Position numbers and translations under genes: made by a program. Below are positions 18,399-28,389 of a stretch of 64,000 nucleotides of DNA, piece after piece. Origin of the DNA: Lachnospiraceae bacterium (GTDB lineage: Bacteria; Bacillota; Clostridia; Lachnospirales; Lachnospiraceae); assembly GCA_017432565.1 (NCBI GenBank), contig JAFRIW010000026.1, forward strand, positions 1 through 64,000, written 5' to 3'. The notes below the pieces were generated by a model. It saw only the letters and a program-made list of their open reading frames with translations, searched no databases and was not told the DNA's origin. How positions within the stretch are numbered: the stretch's first letter is position 1; the number at the start of each line of letters is the position of its first letter.

Positions 18399-19508
18399 TT
18401 ACATTTTCAGGAGCAGTGCACAAATGCCGCTGCACAGCATGCTGATGAGCAGGACCAGCATAGGGGTCTGCGGCTGATCCGTCAGGCGCGTGATTCTGAC
18501 TGAATTCACCGCCATAGCCTCCTGCTGCTGGATATCCTTCACAATTTCCGGGACAGACAGCCCGGTGCCGGCTACATAGAATACACCGCCCGTCTTTTCA
18601 ATATTTACCTTCATATCCTCAAGGCACTTGTCGTAGTCTCCCTCCGCCTGATCGGTGTCAAACTGCTCCTTTCCGGGAAACAGTCCGAACACGGTGACAT
18701 CGTGTCCCCTGCACAGGTCGGCCGCTTCGGACAGCTGGACGATCGGATTCGCGATCGCCTGCTGGTCGTTGTCCGTGGCCATAATGATGATTCTGGTGCG
18801 TTTGGAATCATCCAGGTGGGGGAAATTGAACAGACAGGAGGCAAGTCCCTCTCCGATCAGGGAGCTGCCCTTCCGCCGGTTGTTCGTGAGCGTCCCCGCC
18901 TCCATATAGTTGGTCTTTTCATCGAGTTCGTAGTACAGATCCCGCTCATCCTCGGGAATGTCCGAGATGTACTCATAATCCCCGAATTGTTCCATGTACT
19001 GCTTCTGGAGGGAAAAATATTCCTTCAGTTCCTCCAGCCTGCTGATAACAAAATCGTAGTCGTCCGTCATCGGCACATACAGAACTGTCGAGGTGTTGTA
19101 GATGGAAACGCCGAAGCGGTCTCCCTCCAGGCCTGCCACGACTTCTTCCAGGGTGTCGACCAGATCGTAGTTCAGATCATAGATCGAATAGGACACGTCC
19201 AGACACAGAAAGATATCCCGCTTTTTCACGCCGCTGGTGATGGTCTGCGTTTTGGAGGGTCTGGCTAGCAGCACCACGCAGGCGATCATGCCGGAAATGA
19301 GGCTGGCGCATAAAAGGACGGTCAGCACTCTGTAGCGCATGATCAGCCGCTTATACTCAGGCAGGTTCCTGAGCAGCGAGGTGTTCGCTGCGCGGATACC
19401 TCCCCGGTACTCCTGTCCCTTTCTGATTGTGTAGAACAGCAGAACTGCGCAGAACAGGGCGACAGCCGGGATGCCGATATAGATTGCAAGCGGATTCCTG
19501 AGTGTCAT
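18399..19508 (-). CDS. VWA-domain membrane protein (BatA-like)
   Basis: A 369-residue protein with N-terminal membrane helices, a VWA domain with a complete DxSxS site (FLCLDVSYSIYD) and a final C-terminal helix. A Gly/Ser loop (GSSLIGEGLASCL) supplies the Thr/Ser part of the metal site. The start codon overlaps the preceding stop (ATGA) and has a GGGAG site, which fixes the start at 19508. Confidence 0.82.
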   Translation of the reverse strand: MTLRNPLAIYIGIPAVALFCAVLLFYTIRKGQEYRGGIRAANTSLLRNLPEYKRLIMRYRVLTVLLCASLISGMIACVVLLARPSKTQTITSGVKKRDIFLCLDVSYSIYDLNYDLVDTLEEVVAGLEGDRFGVSIYNTSTVLYVPMTDDYDFVISRLEELKEYFSLQKQYMEQFGDYEYISDIPEDERDLYYELDEKTNYMEAGTLTNNRRKGSSLIGEGLASCLFNFPHLDDSKRTRIIIMATDNDQQAIANPIVQLSEAADLCRGHDVTVFGLFPGKEQFDTDQAEGDYDKCLEDMKVNIEKTGGVFYVAGTGLSVPEIVKDIQQQEAMAVNSVRITRLTDQPQTPMLVLLISMLCSGICALLLKM

Positions 19509-20062
19509 TTCGTTTTTCTCCCTCTGTCCTTCTTCTGCCGGTATTTTTCCTTCTGTCCGACCATCCAGGTCCTGGCCCATTTCCGGATTACCTGGCAGGT
19601 CCTCTCAAACGAACGATGCGCATCCGCCTCTGAATAATAAGCGAACTCCGGCTCATAATAATCCCGCACAAGCTCTGTCAGCGAGGGGATCTTCAGCTCG
19701 CTGATCTCTGCCAGAGTCATCTCCCGCACAGGCACGCCCGTGGCACGCTTGACAAAATCACGCATATCCGCACTCATCCGCTGATAGGCTTCACGGATCG
19801 TGAGCTTTCCGTCTCGCAGCTCCTGCTCAGTCTGCGCCATTTTCTCCAGATACAGCTTTTTGAGCATAGTCAGATCTTCCTCGCTCATCTGTGCAGGCGC
19901 GGCGGGTTTCTTCACCCTCGGAATCCTGCGGGGAAGCTTTTTGCGCAGGAAGACCCACATCAGGACAGCGGCAATCACCAGTGCCGCCGCCACAATCAGC
20001 CACACCGGTGAAAATCCCATCGGGCCCTGTAATTCAACTGTAAAATAATCACCGAACTCCAA
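19505..20062 (-). CDS. Single-pass membrane protein of the MoxR/VWA operon (DUF4381-like)
   Basis: A 185-residue protein with one strong membrane helix (about residues 21-42) followed by a charged, mainly helical cytoplasmic region. Position and size correspond to the DUF4381 protein often found between DUF58 and VWA genes. The family assignment is by context more than by motif. Overlaps the DUF58 gene by 14 bases and the next VWA gene by four. Confidence 0.6.
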   Translation of the reverse strand: MEFGDYFTVELQGPMGFSPVWLIVAAALVIAAVLMWVFLRKKLPRRIPRVKKPAAPAQMSEEDLTMLKKLYLEKMAQTEQELRDGKLTIREAYQRMSADMRDFVKRATGVPVREMTLAEISELKIPSLTELVRDYYEPEFAYYSEADAHRSFERTCQVIRKWARTWMVGQKEKYRQKKDRGRKTK

Positions 20063-20927
20063 TTTTCTGCCTCTCGAACAATTCCACGATCCGGTTCAGA
20101 ATTTCCTCTTCGCTGCTGATCGTGACAAAACCGACATGGTTGCGGATGAAGCGCTTCTGTGTCTCTTCCAGAAGAAGTGCACGGGCTTTTCTCTCCGCGT
20201 CCCTGAGCTTCCGGTCCCGGCGGAAAAAATCCGCGGCGTACCTGCGCTCATCCAGATCAAAGACACTGCCCGTATGGCCGGTCAGCGGCGCATCGGAGCA
20301 GCTGATCACCAGCAGATCGTTCCGGTACGTCAGTTTCCGGATCAGGCGCTCATCGATCAGCGAGGCGCCCTCCGGGTCTGTCAGCACAATGACAATCATC
20401 CTCTTCGGAGTAATGTCCGCGGCGCGCTCAAGTACCTGCTTTAAAGGGAGCCCGCCTTCCTCTTCAACCACCTTCCGGTACTGCGTCAGCAGTCCCTGCA
20501 GATGTTCCGCACCGGAGCGGAACATGGAAAAGCGCACGCCCTTCTCGCCGCCGTAGGCCAGCGCGTAGTCCGCGCCCTGTCGGTCCGCCAGATAGGCGAT
20601 CGTGCCCAGCGTCACGGTGGAAACTTCCGCCTTTTCCTCCAGCCGCTCCGTGCTGCCGGACATTTTGCGCCCGGTATCTCCCACAAACAGGATGTTGTGC
20701 CGGCGCTCAGCCAGATAGCGCCGGATCAGCGTCTTACCGGTGCGGGAACTGGATTTCCAGTCGATATCATGCACATCGTCCCCGAAGGTGTACTCCTTCA
20801 GGTCGTCAAATTCAAGGCTCCGTCCGCGGATCAGAGAGCGGAATCCGCCCTCCAGCACATTGAAAGTCTTCCGCTGCGTATACAGCTGAACCATTCCCCG
20901 GATTTTGGCCAGATAATCGTAATTCAT
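20049..20927 (-). CDS. DUF58-domain protein
   Basis: A 292-residue soluble protein with the DUF58 signature GRSLEFDDLKEYTFGDDVHDIDWKSSSRTG, then a VWA-like fold (NILFVGDTGRKM). DUF58 proteins are encoded with MoxR ATPases and VWA proteins. ATG 20927 has a GGAG site and begins at the family start; the longer upstream reading is not needed. Confidence 0.85.
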   Translation of the reverse strand: MNYDYLAKIRGMVQLYTQRKTFNVLEGGFRSLIRGRSLEFDDLKEYTFGDDVHDIDWKSSSRTGKTLIRRYLAERRHNILFVGDTGRKMSGSTERLEEKAEVSTVTLGTIAYLADRQGADYALAYGGEKGVRFSMFRSGAEHLQGLLTQYRKVVEEEGGLPLKQVLERAADITPKRMIVIVLTDPEGASLIDERLIRKLTYRNDLLVISCSDAPLTGHTGSVFDLDERRYAADFFRRDRKLRDAERKARALLLEETQKRFIRNHVGFVTISSEEEILNRIVELFERQKIGVR

Positions 20928-20989
20928 TTTATCGCTCCATGAAGGCTTCCTCCAGGATGAAGCCTCCGGCACTGTTTCCTGAAACTGCC

Positions 20990-21985
20990 TTACGGTGTCT
21001 TTATTCCGTTCACCAGCTCATCAATGATGGTCTCCACCTGTACGCCGTCCGCAATGGCCGAATAGTTCAGGCCGATGCGGTGCCGCAGCACCTGGTGGCG
21101 CATGGACTTGACATCGTCCGGAATCACATAGGTCCGGCCGTGAATCAGCGCGATGGCTTTGGCGACGGAAAGGAACGCGATGGTCGCGCGCGGGCTGGCG
21201 CCGATCCGGACATAGCCGTGGAGTTCCTCCGGCAGATGTTCATCCGCATGGCGGGTCGCATCGACAATCTGGGCGATATACTTCTTGATCGCGTCATCCG
21301 CATACACATGTGCGCAGATTGCCTGGACGCGGTCTACATCCTCGATGGAGAGAACAGCCGGCTTCTTCTCAAACGCACCGGCCTCGATCCGGTTCAGGAT
21401 CTCCTCCTCCTCGGCGGCAGACGGATAAGTGATGGTCTCTTTGATCATAAAGCGGTCGGTCTGCGCCTCGGACAGCGGATAGGTTCCTTCCTGCTCAATC
21501 GGATTCTGTGTCGCAATGACGATGAAGATATCCTGCGGCATCTTGTAGGTCACACCGCCGATGGTCACCTGCCGCTCCTGCATGGCCTCGAGCATGGCGC
21601 TCTGTGTCTTCGCACTGGAGCGGTTCACTTCGTCAAGCAGGACAAAATTGGCAAAGACCGGGCCGAAGACCGTCTCAAATCTGCCGGTCTCCTGATGGTA
21701 AATCTGCGTGCCGGTGATATCACTGGGCAGCAGGTCCGGTGTGCACTGAATCCGCGAGAATTTTCCGTTCACGGCGTCTGAAATTGCTTTGGCCGCTGTC
21801 GTCTTGGCAAGGCCGGGAACCGATTCAATCAGAATGTGGCCGTCCGCCAGGATCGCCGCAGTCAGGGACTGGGCGAGGGTCAGCTGGCCCACGACTCTTG
21901 ACTTGTAATACTGGGCGAGCTTTAAAATGACCTCCTGGGAATAATCAAAATCTTCCTGCGTGATTGTACTTTTCGCACTGCTCAT
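20990..21985 (-). CDS. MoxR-family AAA+ ATPase
   Basis: A 331-residue AAA+ ATPase. The Walker A region is atypical in the way usual for MoxR (LIESVPGLAKTTAAK), Walker B is FVLLDEVNRSSAKTQSA, and the C-terminal lid has GASPRATIAF. MoxR ATPases act as chaperones with VWA proteins to mature or activate metal-dependent or envelope complexes. First gene of the operon that runs through DUF58, two VWA genes and the TPR gene. The ATG is preceded by AAAGGAG. Confidence 0.92.
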   Translation of the reverse strand: MSSAKSTITQEDFDYSQEVILKLAQYYKSRVVGQLTLAQSLTAAILADGHILIESVPGLAKTTAAKAISDAVNGKFSRIQCTPDLLPSDITGTQIYHQETGRFETVFGPVFANFVLLDEVNRSSAKTQSAMLEAMQERQVTIGGVTYKMPQDIFIVIATQNPIEQEGTYPLSEAQTDRFMIKETITYPSAAEEEEILNRIEAGAFEKKPAVLSIEDVDRVQAICAHVYADDAIKKYIAQIVDATRHADEHLPEELHGYVRIGASPRATIAFLSVAKAIALIHGRTYVIPDDVKSMRHQVLRHRIGLNYSAIADGVQVETIIDELVNGIKTP

Positions 21986-22074
21986 AACCGGCTTGTCTCC
22001 TTTATATATGTTTATTTGATCTTTTATATAATCTTCTGAAATTCCTGCTGTTTACACTGTTTCAGGCGCAGAGC

Positions 22075-23280
22075 TCAGATCGTGATTCTGACTGCTTCCG
22101 CGATTTTCCTTCTCGTATACAGAATGACAATGTCTCCCGCGAGAAGTCTGGTCCGCCCGGAGGGAATAATCGGAGTCCCGTTCCGGTCAATTGCGACAAT
22201 GAAGGTCTGCCTGGAAATATCCAGCTCGCGGATCTCATGGCCGCACCAGGGGTGGCTCGGCTTCAGCTGGATCTCGTTCAGATCAATGTCATAGCCGTCG
22301 TTGAAACCTTCCGCCGCCAGGACCAGATTGTCGCCTTTCTCCAGCGCAATCTCTCCCCTCGGCACGATGAATTCGGTTCCCCGCCGGATTGCCGCGATGA
22401 TGATGCCCTCCGGCAGGCCGAGATTCATGATCTTTCTCCCGACCCAGTTGTCTTTATCCGTCAGACGCACGCGGATAAAGCGCACTGCCATCTCCGCCTT
22501 CTGCTCGCCGACCCTCTGCAGCATGGTGTACTGTTCCACGAAACCGGCACTGATAATACCGGTAGGGATGGCCACCATACCCACCCCCAGGAAACTGATC
22601 AGAATACCCAGAATTTTGCCTGCCGTTGTGATGGGATAAATATCCCCGTAACCCACCGTCAGCAGCGTGGACGTCGCCCACCAGATGCCGGAGAAGGCAT
22701 TGGAGAAGACATCCGGCTGGGCTTTGTTCTCGACGGAGTACATACAAAGGCTGGATGCGAGCATCAGAATGATAATAATGAAAACGGATGACATCAGCTG
22801 CTGCTTTTTGCTGTTTAAGACACTTGTGATGACATTCAGGGAGTCATAATAGGCGTTGATCCTGAACAGTCTGAAAATCCGGATCACGCGGAACATCCGG
22901 AACGCCACCGCACCGGCCGGGAAAAAGACCGGGAGATAATACGGCAGGAAAGACAGCAGATCCACAATTCCGTTAAAGGACAGCATGTATTGGAGAATCA
23001 TCTTCCCCTTCGGCTTTCCTCTGTCTGCGGCAGGGGCTGAAAGAATCCGCAGCACATAGTCCACGGCGAAGAAGGCCACTGTGATGGCCTCGACCGAGAG
23101 CAGCAGCGGTCCGTATTTCATTTCCATACTGTCAAACGTATAGGCAATACTGGCGATGAGGTTCACCAGAATCATCACCACGCTGACAATGTCATAAGCC
23201 CGGCTGACCGTATCCAGAGTATAACCGATCTCGACAGTGCGATAGATACGGTCCTGTATTTTCCTGAACTCTGTGCTCAT
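22075..23280 (-). CDS. Voltage-sensor-type potassium channel with RCK C-terminal domain
   Basis: A 401-residue six-helix channel. The fourth helix carries spaced arginines (FRMFRVIRIFRLFRI), the usual voltage-sensor pattern. The pore has the K+ selectivity filter TVGYGD. The C-terminal part (about residues 270-400) contains a TrkA-C-like regulatory domain that in related channels binds a nucleotide or ion. It sits between the MacAB-like exporter and the MoxR operon, with no visible functional link. No strong ribosome site. Confidence 0.88.
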   Translation of the reverse strand: MSTEFRKIQDRIYRTVEIGYTLDTVSRAYDIVSVVMILVNLIASIAYTFDSMEMKYGPLLLSVEAITVAFFAVDYVLRILSAPAADRGKPKGKMILQYMLSFNGIVDLLSFLPYYLPVFFPAGAVAFRMFRVIRIFRLFRINAYYDSLNVITSVLNSKKQQLMSSVFIIIILMLASSLCMYSVENKAQPDVFSNAFSGIWWATSTLLTVGYGDIYPITTAGKILGILISFLGVGMVAIPTGIISAGFVEQYTMLQRVGEQKAEMAVRFIRVRLTDKDNWVGRKIMNLGLPEGIIIAAIRRGTEFIVPRGEIALEKGDNLVLAAEGFNDGYDIDLNEIQLKPSHPWCGHEIRELDISRQTFIVAIDRNGTPIIPSGRTRLLAGDIVILYTRRKIAEAVRITI

Positions 23281-23304
23281 TTTCTTAATGCCAATCCCGA
23301 TTGT

Positions 23305-24603
23305 TTATTCATATCGAAGCGCTTCAATCGGATCCATCCTGGCCGCGCGGTTGGCTGGGTAATATCCGAAGAACACGCCCACTGCAAAGGACACCAGGAA
23401 AGAGCCCGCAATACTGCCGACAGAGAGAACAACCGGAATATGCTGCACCGCTTTGCAGATCACAACGCCCATCAGAATGCCCGTGACAATACCGATCAGT
23501 CCGCCGATCAGACTGATCAGAATAGCTTCCGTGATAAACTGCATGCGGATCTCTCTGTCCCGCGCGCCAAGCGCTTTGCGGGTTCCGATTTCCTTCGTCC
23601 GCTCCGTGATGGAGACGGTCATGATATTCATGACACCGATTCCGCCGACCAGAAGTGCAATCGCGCCGATCAGCGTCGTCGTCATGACCTGCTGCCGCAT
23701 CTGATTGTTGCTCTCTTCAATCCACTCCTCATTATTGTAACATGAGACCTGAAATTTGGTATCCGGACCCAGCTCCGAAGTCAGAAAAGCGCTCAGCTCC
23801 TGTGTGAAGCCGATGACGTCCGTTCCGGGCGTGACGGAAACCGTAAAACTGTTCAGTTTCTCCTGATCGGGCTGCTCGGACAGGCTGATCAGATTCCTGT
23901 AAGGAACATACAGCTCCGTGCTGATATCCTTCTCCGAGGAGGCGTCCATCATGCCTCCGTAGCCCTGGTAGCGGTAGACACCGATGATGGTATAGCCGAG
24001 CAAAAGCTGGCTTTCCCCGGAGAAATAGTTCAGGTCAAGTCTGCTGCCCAGTGCGCGGCTGACATCGCCGTCAAACAGATTGTTCACCAGTTTGTCCGAC
24101 ACGATGATTGTGTAGCTGTCCGCCTGTGCCTCCTTCTCCGTAAAAATCCGGCCGTCGATCAGGCTGAAATTTCCCGCGTTTACGGTAAACCAGCCGGGAT
24201 TGACCCCGACCATGTTGCCGCTCGCGTAATACTTCTCCGGATCCTTTCCGCTGACCGTTGCCGTGGCGGAGCCGCCCCATTTTGTTGCGGAAATCGCCTC
24301 AATCCGGTCCCCGTAGGTGCTGACAACATGGTTCATCATCTCCGGTGTAAATTCCGGTGTCAGTGAAGCCATATCTGTGTTTTCATCGATCTGAACGTTG
24401 TCCGCCAGCCACATATAACAGTCGATCTGGTTGACGCCGAACATGGACAGCTGACGTTCGTTCTCCGCTGTCTGGGAATTTCCGACGGTCATGATTGCGA
24501 TGACGGAGGCAATACCGATGATAATACCCAGCATCGTCAGAAGTGAGCGGAGCCGGTTTGCTGCCAGCGATGTGAAAGCCAACACAATATTTTCTCTTAG
24601 CAT
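23305..24603 (-). CDS. MacB-like ABC transporter permease
   Basis: A 432-residue permease with one N-terminal helix ([22 protein letters not shown]), a large extracytoplasmic MacB_PCD-like domain and three C-terminal helices forming an FtsX domain ([20 protein letters not shown]; ending [15 protein letters not shown]). Such permeases do not move substrate through themselves but transmit ATP-driven motion to a periplasm-side adaptor. The upstream frame would start with TTG at 24618, but ATG 24603 has a GAGG site. Confidence 0.88.
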   Translation of the reverse strand: MLRENIVLAFTSLAANRLRSLLTMLGIIIGIASVIAIMTVGNSQTAENERQLSMFGVNQIDCYMWLADNVQIDENTDMASLTPEFTPEMMNHVVSTYGDRIEAISATKWGGSATATVSGKDPEKYYASGNMVGVNPGWFTVNAGNFSLIDGRIFTEKEAQADSYTIIVSDKLVNNLFDGDVSRALGSRLDLNYFSGESQLLLGYTIIGVYRYQGYGGMMDASSEKDISTELYVPYRNLISLSEQPDQEKLNSFTVSVTPGTDVIGFTQELSAFLTSELGPDTKFQVSCYNNEEWIEESNNQMRQQVMTTTLIGAIALLVGGIGVMNIMTVSITERTKEIGTRKALGARDREIRMQFITEAILISLIGGLIGIVTGILMGVVICKAVQHIPVVLSVGSIAGSFLVSFAVGVFFGYYPANRAARMDPIEALRYE

Positions 24604-24614
24604 TCCGCATAACC

Positions 24615-25379
24615 TCAATGATCGCTTTTCCCTGGTGCCTGCCTCGCCGCAAGCTGCTCTTCTTCTGTCTGCTGACGGTCCTGTATGATCCGTCCGTCCG
24701 CCAGCGTGATCATCCGCTCTGTCTCCAGTGCCAGCGGCATGGAGTGTGTGATCAGCAGAATCGTCTTTCCCTGTTCCTCGTGAAGCTGATGAAACAGATC
24801 CATCACGGTCCGGCCGGTCACGGAGTCCAGCGCGCCGGTCGGTTCGTCCGCCAGTATAATGGAGGGGTTGTTTGCCATGGCGCGGGCAATTGCCACGCGC
24901 TGCTTCTGGCCGCCGGACAACTCGTCCGGCCGGTGGTTCATCCGCTCCTTCATGCCCACCAGCTCCAGCAGCTCCTGTGCCCGCTCCGTCCGCTCCGCGG
25001 GCGGAATATGCGCGTACATCAGAGGAATCTCAACATTCTTCAGCGCACTCATGCGCGGAATCAGGTTATAGGTCTGAAAAACAAAACCGATCTCCTGATT
25101 GCGCATGCGCGCAAGGTCGTCCGCGCTCATATCGCTGACATCCATTCCGTTCAGAGAGTAGCTGCCCTCTGTCTGATGATCCAGAAGACCGATAATATTC
25201 ATCAGCGTACTTTTGCCCGAACCGGATTCACCGACAATGGAAGTAAACTCTTTTTCCCGGATCTCCAGATCAATGCCGTGCAGAACCTCCAGCTCGTTCT
25301 CCGTTCCGATATAGAAGCGCTTGAAGATTTTCTCCAGCCGGATCACCGGGGAGCTTAAGCTGATCTCATCCAGAATCAT
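24615..25379 (-). CDS. MacB/LolD-like ABC transporter ATP-binding protein
   Basis: A 254-residue ATPase with Walker [10 protein letters not shown], signature [14 protein letters not shown], Walker [13 protein letters not shown] and a switch His (LLITHS). It powers the permease encoded next; genes overlap or nearly so, forming an adaptor-ATPase-permease operon. Confidence 0.93.
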   Translation of the reverse strand: MILDEISLSSPVIRLEKIFKRFYIGTENELEVLHGIDLEIREKEFTSIVGESGSGKSTLMNIIGLLDHQTEGSYSLNGMDVSDMSADDLARMRNQEIGFVFQTYNLIPRMSALKNVEIPLMYAHIPPAERTERAQELLELVGMKERMNHRPDELSGGQKQRVAIARAMANNPSIILADEPTGALDSVTGRTVMDLFHQLHEEQGKTILLITHSMPLALETERMITLADGRIIQDRQQTEEEQLAARQAPGKSDH

Positions 25380-25381
25380 AA

Positions 25382-26932
25382 TCAGAAGATTCCTTCCAGC
25401 ATATCCGAACTGCCGACAGGCGTGCCGGAGGCAGGGGCCAGAATAACCTCTCCCTCTTCTATATTCCCGGAGACAATCTGGGTATAATAATCATCCGAAA
25501 TACCGGTCTGTACCTGCTTCTCCATACCGTCCGAACTCCGGACAAAATAACCGCCCATGCCGTCCTCGATAATGCAGGAGGAAGGCACTGCGACGCAGTC
25601 CCGCGCTTCCTTCACGATAAACTCGATCGAGGCGCTCATGCCGATCCGCAGACGCGAACTGGGAGCATTCAAGCGGATTTCCACCGTATAAGTAGGCTTG
25701 TTTGTGGTAGTGCGCTGTACATTGCTGTTCTGTGTCGTCGTGCTCGAAGTGTTGGCGTTTTCCGGTTTGGTGGGTACCGGGGCTGTAAAGGTCACGACGC
25801 CGTCCAGGACTTCGTCTCCCGTGGCGGCAGTCTTCACCCGCACCGGCATGCCGACCGTAATGTCGGCGATTTTGCTCTCATCGATCTCGGCCTTGATCTT
25901 CAGCTGATTCAGATCGTCAATCGTAACCGCGTTATCTCCGCTGAAAACCTTGCCGGCCGTCACCTTCACCTCCGTGACCGTACCGCTCATTCCGGCGGTC
26001 ACGACGCCGCCCTCCAGCTTCTCATAATTTTTGCGCAGCTCACTCTGCGTGGAAATAACATCGATTTTCTGCTCAATCTGCTGTTTGGCCTGGTTATCCT
26101 TGGCGGCTGCTTCCGCCTCAAGTACTCTTCTGTTGCCGGCGTTGATTTCGGCACCCAGATCTTCCAGGCTCCGCACTTCGCCCGTCAGCTCCTGATCAAT
26201 CGCTTTCAGCTTCTCCTCCGCCTCGCGCCGGTCGGAAACCGCGCTTTCATAGAGAGCCTGCGAGTCATTGCGCCAGGTAAGGGCGTTCTCGCCCTTTCCG
26301 TCTGTATTGGCGTAATAAGCCTGCGCGGCATTATAGGTGTCCAGCCTCTGCGCTTCGGCCGCCGCAGCATTCTTATATTCCTCATACAGTTTGTTGCGCT
26401 CCGCGATCAGTGCATTGGTATCATCCGCGGAGCGGCCCAGATTTCTTGTCTGATTATAGTAGTAGTCCGAGGAATCGTACTGCGCATTGGTGATGGCTCT
26501 TCCGGCCGCATTCTGATCGATCGCGTCGCTCTGCTGCTGAAGGCGCAGCTTCGCCTCCTGATCCGCAATATCCGCCTCGACGGAAGACAGATCCAGCCGG
26601 TACAGAGGATCTCCCTGCTGCACCGTATCTCCGACCTTGACATAAACCTCCGCGACAACTGCGCTGCTTTTATCTGCAGTGTTTCCTCCCGCCGTCATTT
26701 CCTGAGAAGAAGCCACACTCCCCTGGGCGGAAAACGTGGTCTCGATGCTGGTCCGTACCGCCATCTCCTCGACCGGCTGGCTCATTGCCAGCATTGCGGC
26801 TTCCTCCGCCTTCTTCTGCTCGTTTCTGCGATACAGGAAAAATCCGGCCGCGGCCAGAGCGGCAGCGCCCAGGATCCCCGCGGTCAGAAATACTTTTTTC
26901 TTATTCCCTCTTTTCTTCTGGTCCAGTGCCAT
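25382..26932 (-). CDS. HlyD/MacA-like efflux adaptor
   Basis: A 516-residue adaptor anchored by one N-terminal helix (VFLTAGILGAAALAAAGFFLYRR). A lipoyl-like segment (VYVKVGDTVQQGDPLYRLDL), a long coiled coil (about residues 125-300) and a beta-barrel domain follow. In Gram-positive bacteria these proteins bridge the membrane permease to the cell wall space. Substrate unknown; antibiotic peptides are common for the family. ATG 26932 with GGGAG is chosen instead of the longer frame, because the transmembrane anchor then lies near residue 15. Confidence 0.87.
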   Translation of the reverse strand: MALDQKKRGNKKKVFLTAGILGAAALAAAGFFLYRRNEQKKAEEAAMLAMSQPVEEMAVRTSIETTFSAQGSVASSQEMTAGGNTADKSSAVVAEVYVKVGDTVQQGDPLYRLDLSSVEADIADQEAKLRLQQQSDAIDQNAAGRAITNAQYDSSDYYYNQTRNLGRSADDTNALIAERNKLYEEYKNAAAAEAQRLDTYNAAQAYYANTDGKGENALTWRNDSQALYESAVSDRREAEEKLKAIDQELTGEVRSLEDLGAEINAGNRRVLEAEAAAKDNQAKQQIEQKIDVISTQSELRKNYEKLEGGVVTAGMSGTVTEVKVTAGKVFSGDNAVTIDDLNQLKIKAEIDESKIADITVGMPVRVKTAATGDEVLDGVVTFTAPVPTKPENANTSSTTTQNSNVQRTTTNKPTYTVEIRLNAPSSRLRIGMSASIEFIVKEARDCVAVPSSCIIEDGMGGYFVRSSDGMEKQVQTGISDDYYTQIVSGNIEEGEVILAPASGTPVGSSDMLEGIF

Positions 26933-26945
26933 GCTTACTCCCTGC

Positions 26946-26974
26946 TTGACAATTGTCCGAGAGATTGATATTGT
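26946..26974 (+). promoter_or_regulatory. Promoter of the GntR-ABC operon
   Basis: TTGACA, 17-base spacer, TATTGT on the plus strand. It is followed at once by the operator-like inverted repeat at 26977-26999 and lies about 90 bases before the GntR start. Confidence 0.5.
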
Positions 26975-26976
26975 AG

Positions 26977-26999
26977 CTGTATCAATCATGTTAATACAG
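26977..26999. promoter_or_regulatory. CTGTAT / ATACAG inverted repeat, likely GntR (YtrA-type) operator
   Basis: Arms CTGTA and TACAG are separated by 13 bases. The B. subtilis YtrA operator is known as AGTGTA-N13-TACACT, so the core TGTA-N13-TACA and the spacing agree. It lies just after the plus-strand -10 box and between two divergent operons, so it could control both. Confidence 0.55.
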
Positions 27000-27062
27000 T
27001 TGGGCAAAAAGTCAACTGCCCTATTATTTTACCAAAAAATCCTGCAAAAGAAAGGAGTCTGC

Positions 27063-27458
27063 ATGATATTCATTGATGTCAGGGACCGGAGACCGATTTA
27101 TGAACAGCTTGTCGAACGGTTTTCCGATCTGATGATCCGGGATGTTCTGAAGACCGATTCTCCGATGCCCTCCGTGCGCACGCTGGCAGCGGAGCTCTCC
27201 ATCACGCCCAACACCGTGCAGCGTGCCTATGCGGAGCTGGAACGTCAGGGTTATATCTACTCGATCAAAGGCAAGGGCAGCTTTGTGGCCGACACAAAGC
27301 CGCTGCTGAAAAAGAGCCGCAGCAGGATCATGAGTGAGCTCTCCGAGCTGTCCGGCAGGGCATACCGATCCGGTATCTCCGAAGAAGAATTTGTAAACGC
27401 CGCCGGCAGCTGTTACAGAGCCCACACCGCCGCAGAAGGAGGAACCCGGAATGATTGA
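27063..27458 (+). CDS. GntR-family regulator (YtrA type)
   Basis: A 131-residue regulator with the winged helix-turn-helix (RPIYEQLVERFSDLMIRDVL; SVRTLAAELSITPNTVQRAYAELERQGYIYS) and the short helical tail that defines the YtrA subfamily. These proteins repress adjacent ABC transporter genes and are released by cell-wall-active antibiotics in B. subtilis. The long upstream frame is an artefact; ATG 27063 has an AGGAG site. Overlaps the ATPase gene by eight bases. Confidence 0.88.
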   Translation: MIFIDVRDRRPIYEQLVERFSDLMIRDVLKTDSPMPSVRTLAAELSITPNTVQRAYAELERQGYIYSIKGKGSFVADTKPLLKKSRSRIMSELSELSGRAYRSGISEEEFVNAAGSCYRAHTAAEGGTRND

Positions 27459-28389
27459 GACGAAAAAACTCACCAAGCGCTTTGGTGATATCACAGCCGT
27501 AGACAGAATCAACGCGCGTATTCAGGATGCAAACGTGTTTGGCCTGATCGGCACCAACGGTGCCGGCAAAAGCACCTTTCTGCGCCTTCTGTGCGGCATT
27601 CTGAAGCCGGAGGAAGGCTGCGTTCTCGTGGACGGCAGCCCGGTTTATGAGAACGAAGACTTAAAACGGAATATCTTCTATATTTCGGATGATCAGCATT
27701 ATCTGGCCGGGTCGACGCCGGAAGATATGGTCCACTTCTGCTCTGCCTTTTATCCGGATTTTGACCGTGAGCGGGCCTTCCGCCTCTTCTCGGCCTTCGG
27801 ACTGGACCGCGGCAGAAAAATCACGACCTTCTCTAAAGGAATGAAAAAACAGCTCTCCGTCATTCTCGGGCTGTGCTCCCGCACACGTTATCTTCTGTGC
27901 GACGAAACCTTTGACGGACTGGATCCGGTCATGCGGCAGGCAGTGAAAAGCCTTTTTGCCGAAGATATCGCGGACCGGGGACTCACACCGGTCATCGCCT
28001 CCCACAACCTGCGGGAGCTGGAGGATATCTGCGATCACGTCGGTCTCCTGCACCGCGGCGGTGTTCTGCTCTCCAGGGATCTGCAGGATATGAAGCTCGG
28101 CATCCACAAAATCCAGTGTGTGCCGTCCTCCCAGGACGCCTTCCCCGAAACGGCGGACGCCGATCCGCTTTCCGCAGCCAGGGTCCTGTTTCCTTCCCTG
28201 GAACCGGTGCTCGCGGAAAAGCACGGCAGTATTCTGCTACTGACCGTGCGGGGCAGTGAGGAGGAAATCCGCAGGGTCCTCTCAGATTCCGATCTGCTCT
28301 TCTATGAAATGGTCCCGCTGACACTGGAAGAAATCTTTATCAGCGAAACGGAGGTAAACGGCTATGATGTCAAAAAGCTCATCCTTTAA
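27451..28389 (+). CDS. ABC transporter ATP-binding protein (YtrB-like)
   Basis: A 312-residue ATPase with Walker A GTNGAGKST, a variant signature FSKGMKKQLSV, Walker B YLLCDETFDGLD and the switch His in VIASHN. The Walker B Glu is shifted to D-E-T as in YtrB-type proteins. It is coupled to the preceding regulator and the following membrane protein. Confidence 0.88.
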   Translation: MIETKKLTKRFGDITAVDRINARIQDANVFGLIGTNGAGKSTFLRLLCGILKPEEGCVLVDGSPVYENEDLKRNIFYISDDQHYLAGSTPEDMVHFCSAFYPDFDRERAFRLFSAFGLDRGRKITTFSKGMKKQLSVILGLCSRTRYLLCDETFDGLDPVMRQAVKSLFAEDIADRGLTPVIASHNLRELEDICDHVGLLHRGGVLLSRDLQDMKLGIHKIQCVPSSQDAFPETADADPLSAARVLFPSLEPVLAEKHGSILLLTVRGSEEEIRRVLSDSDLLFYEMVPLTLEEIFISETEVNGYDVKKLIL

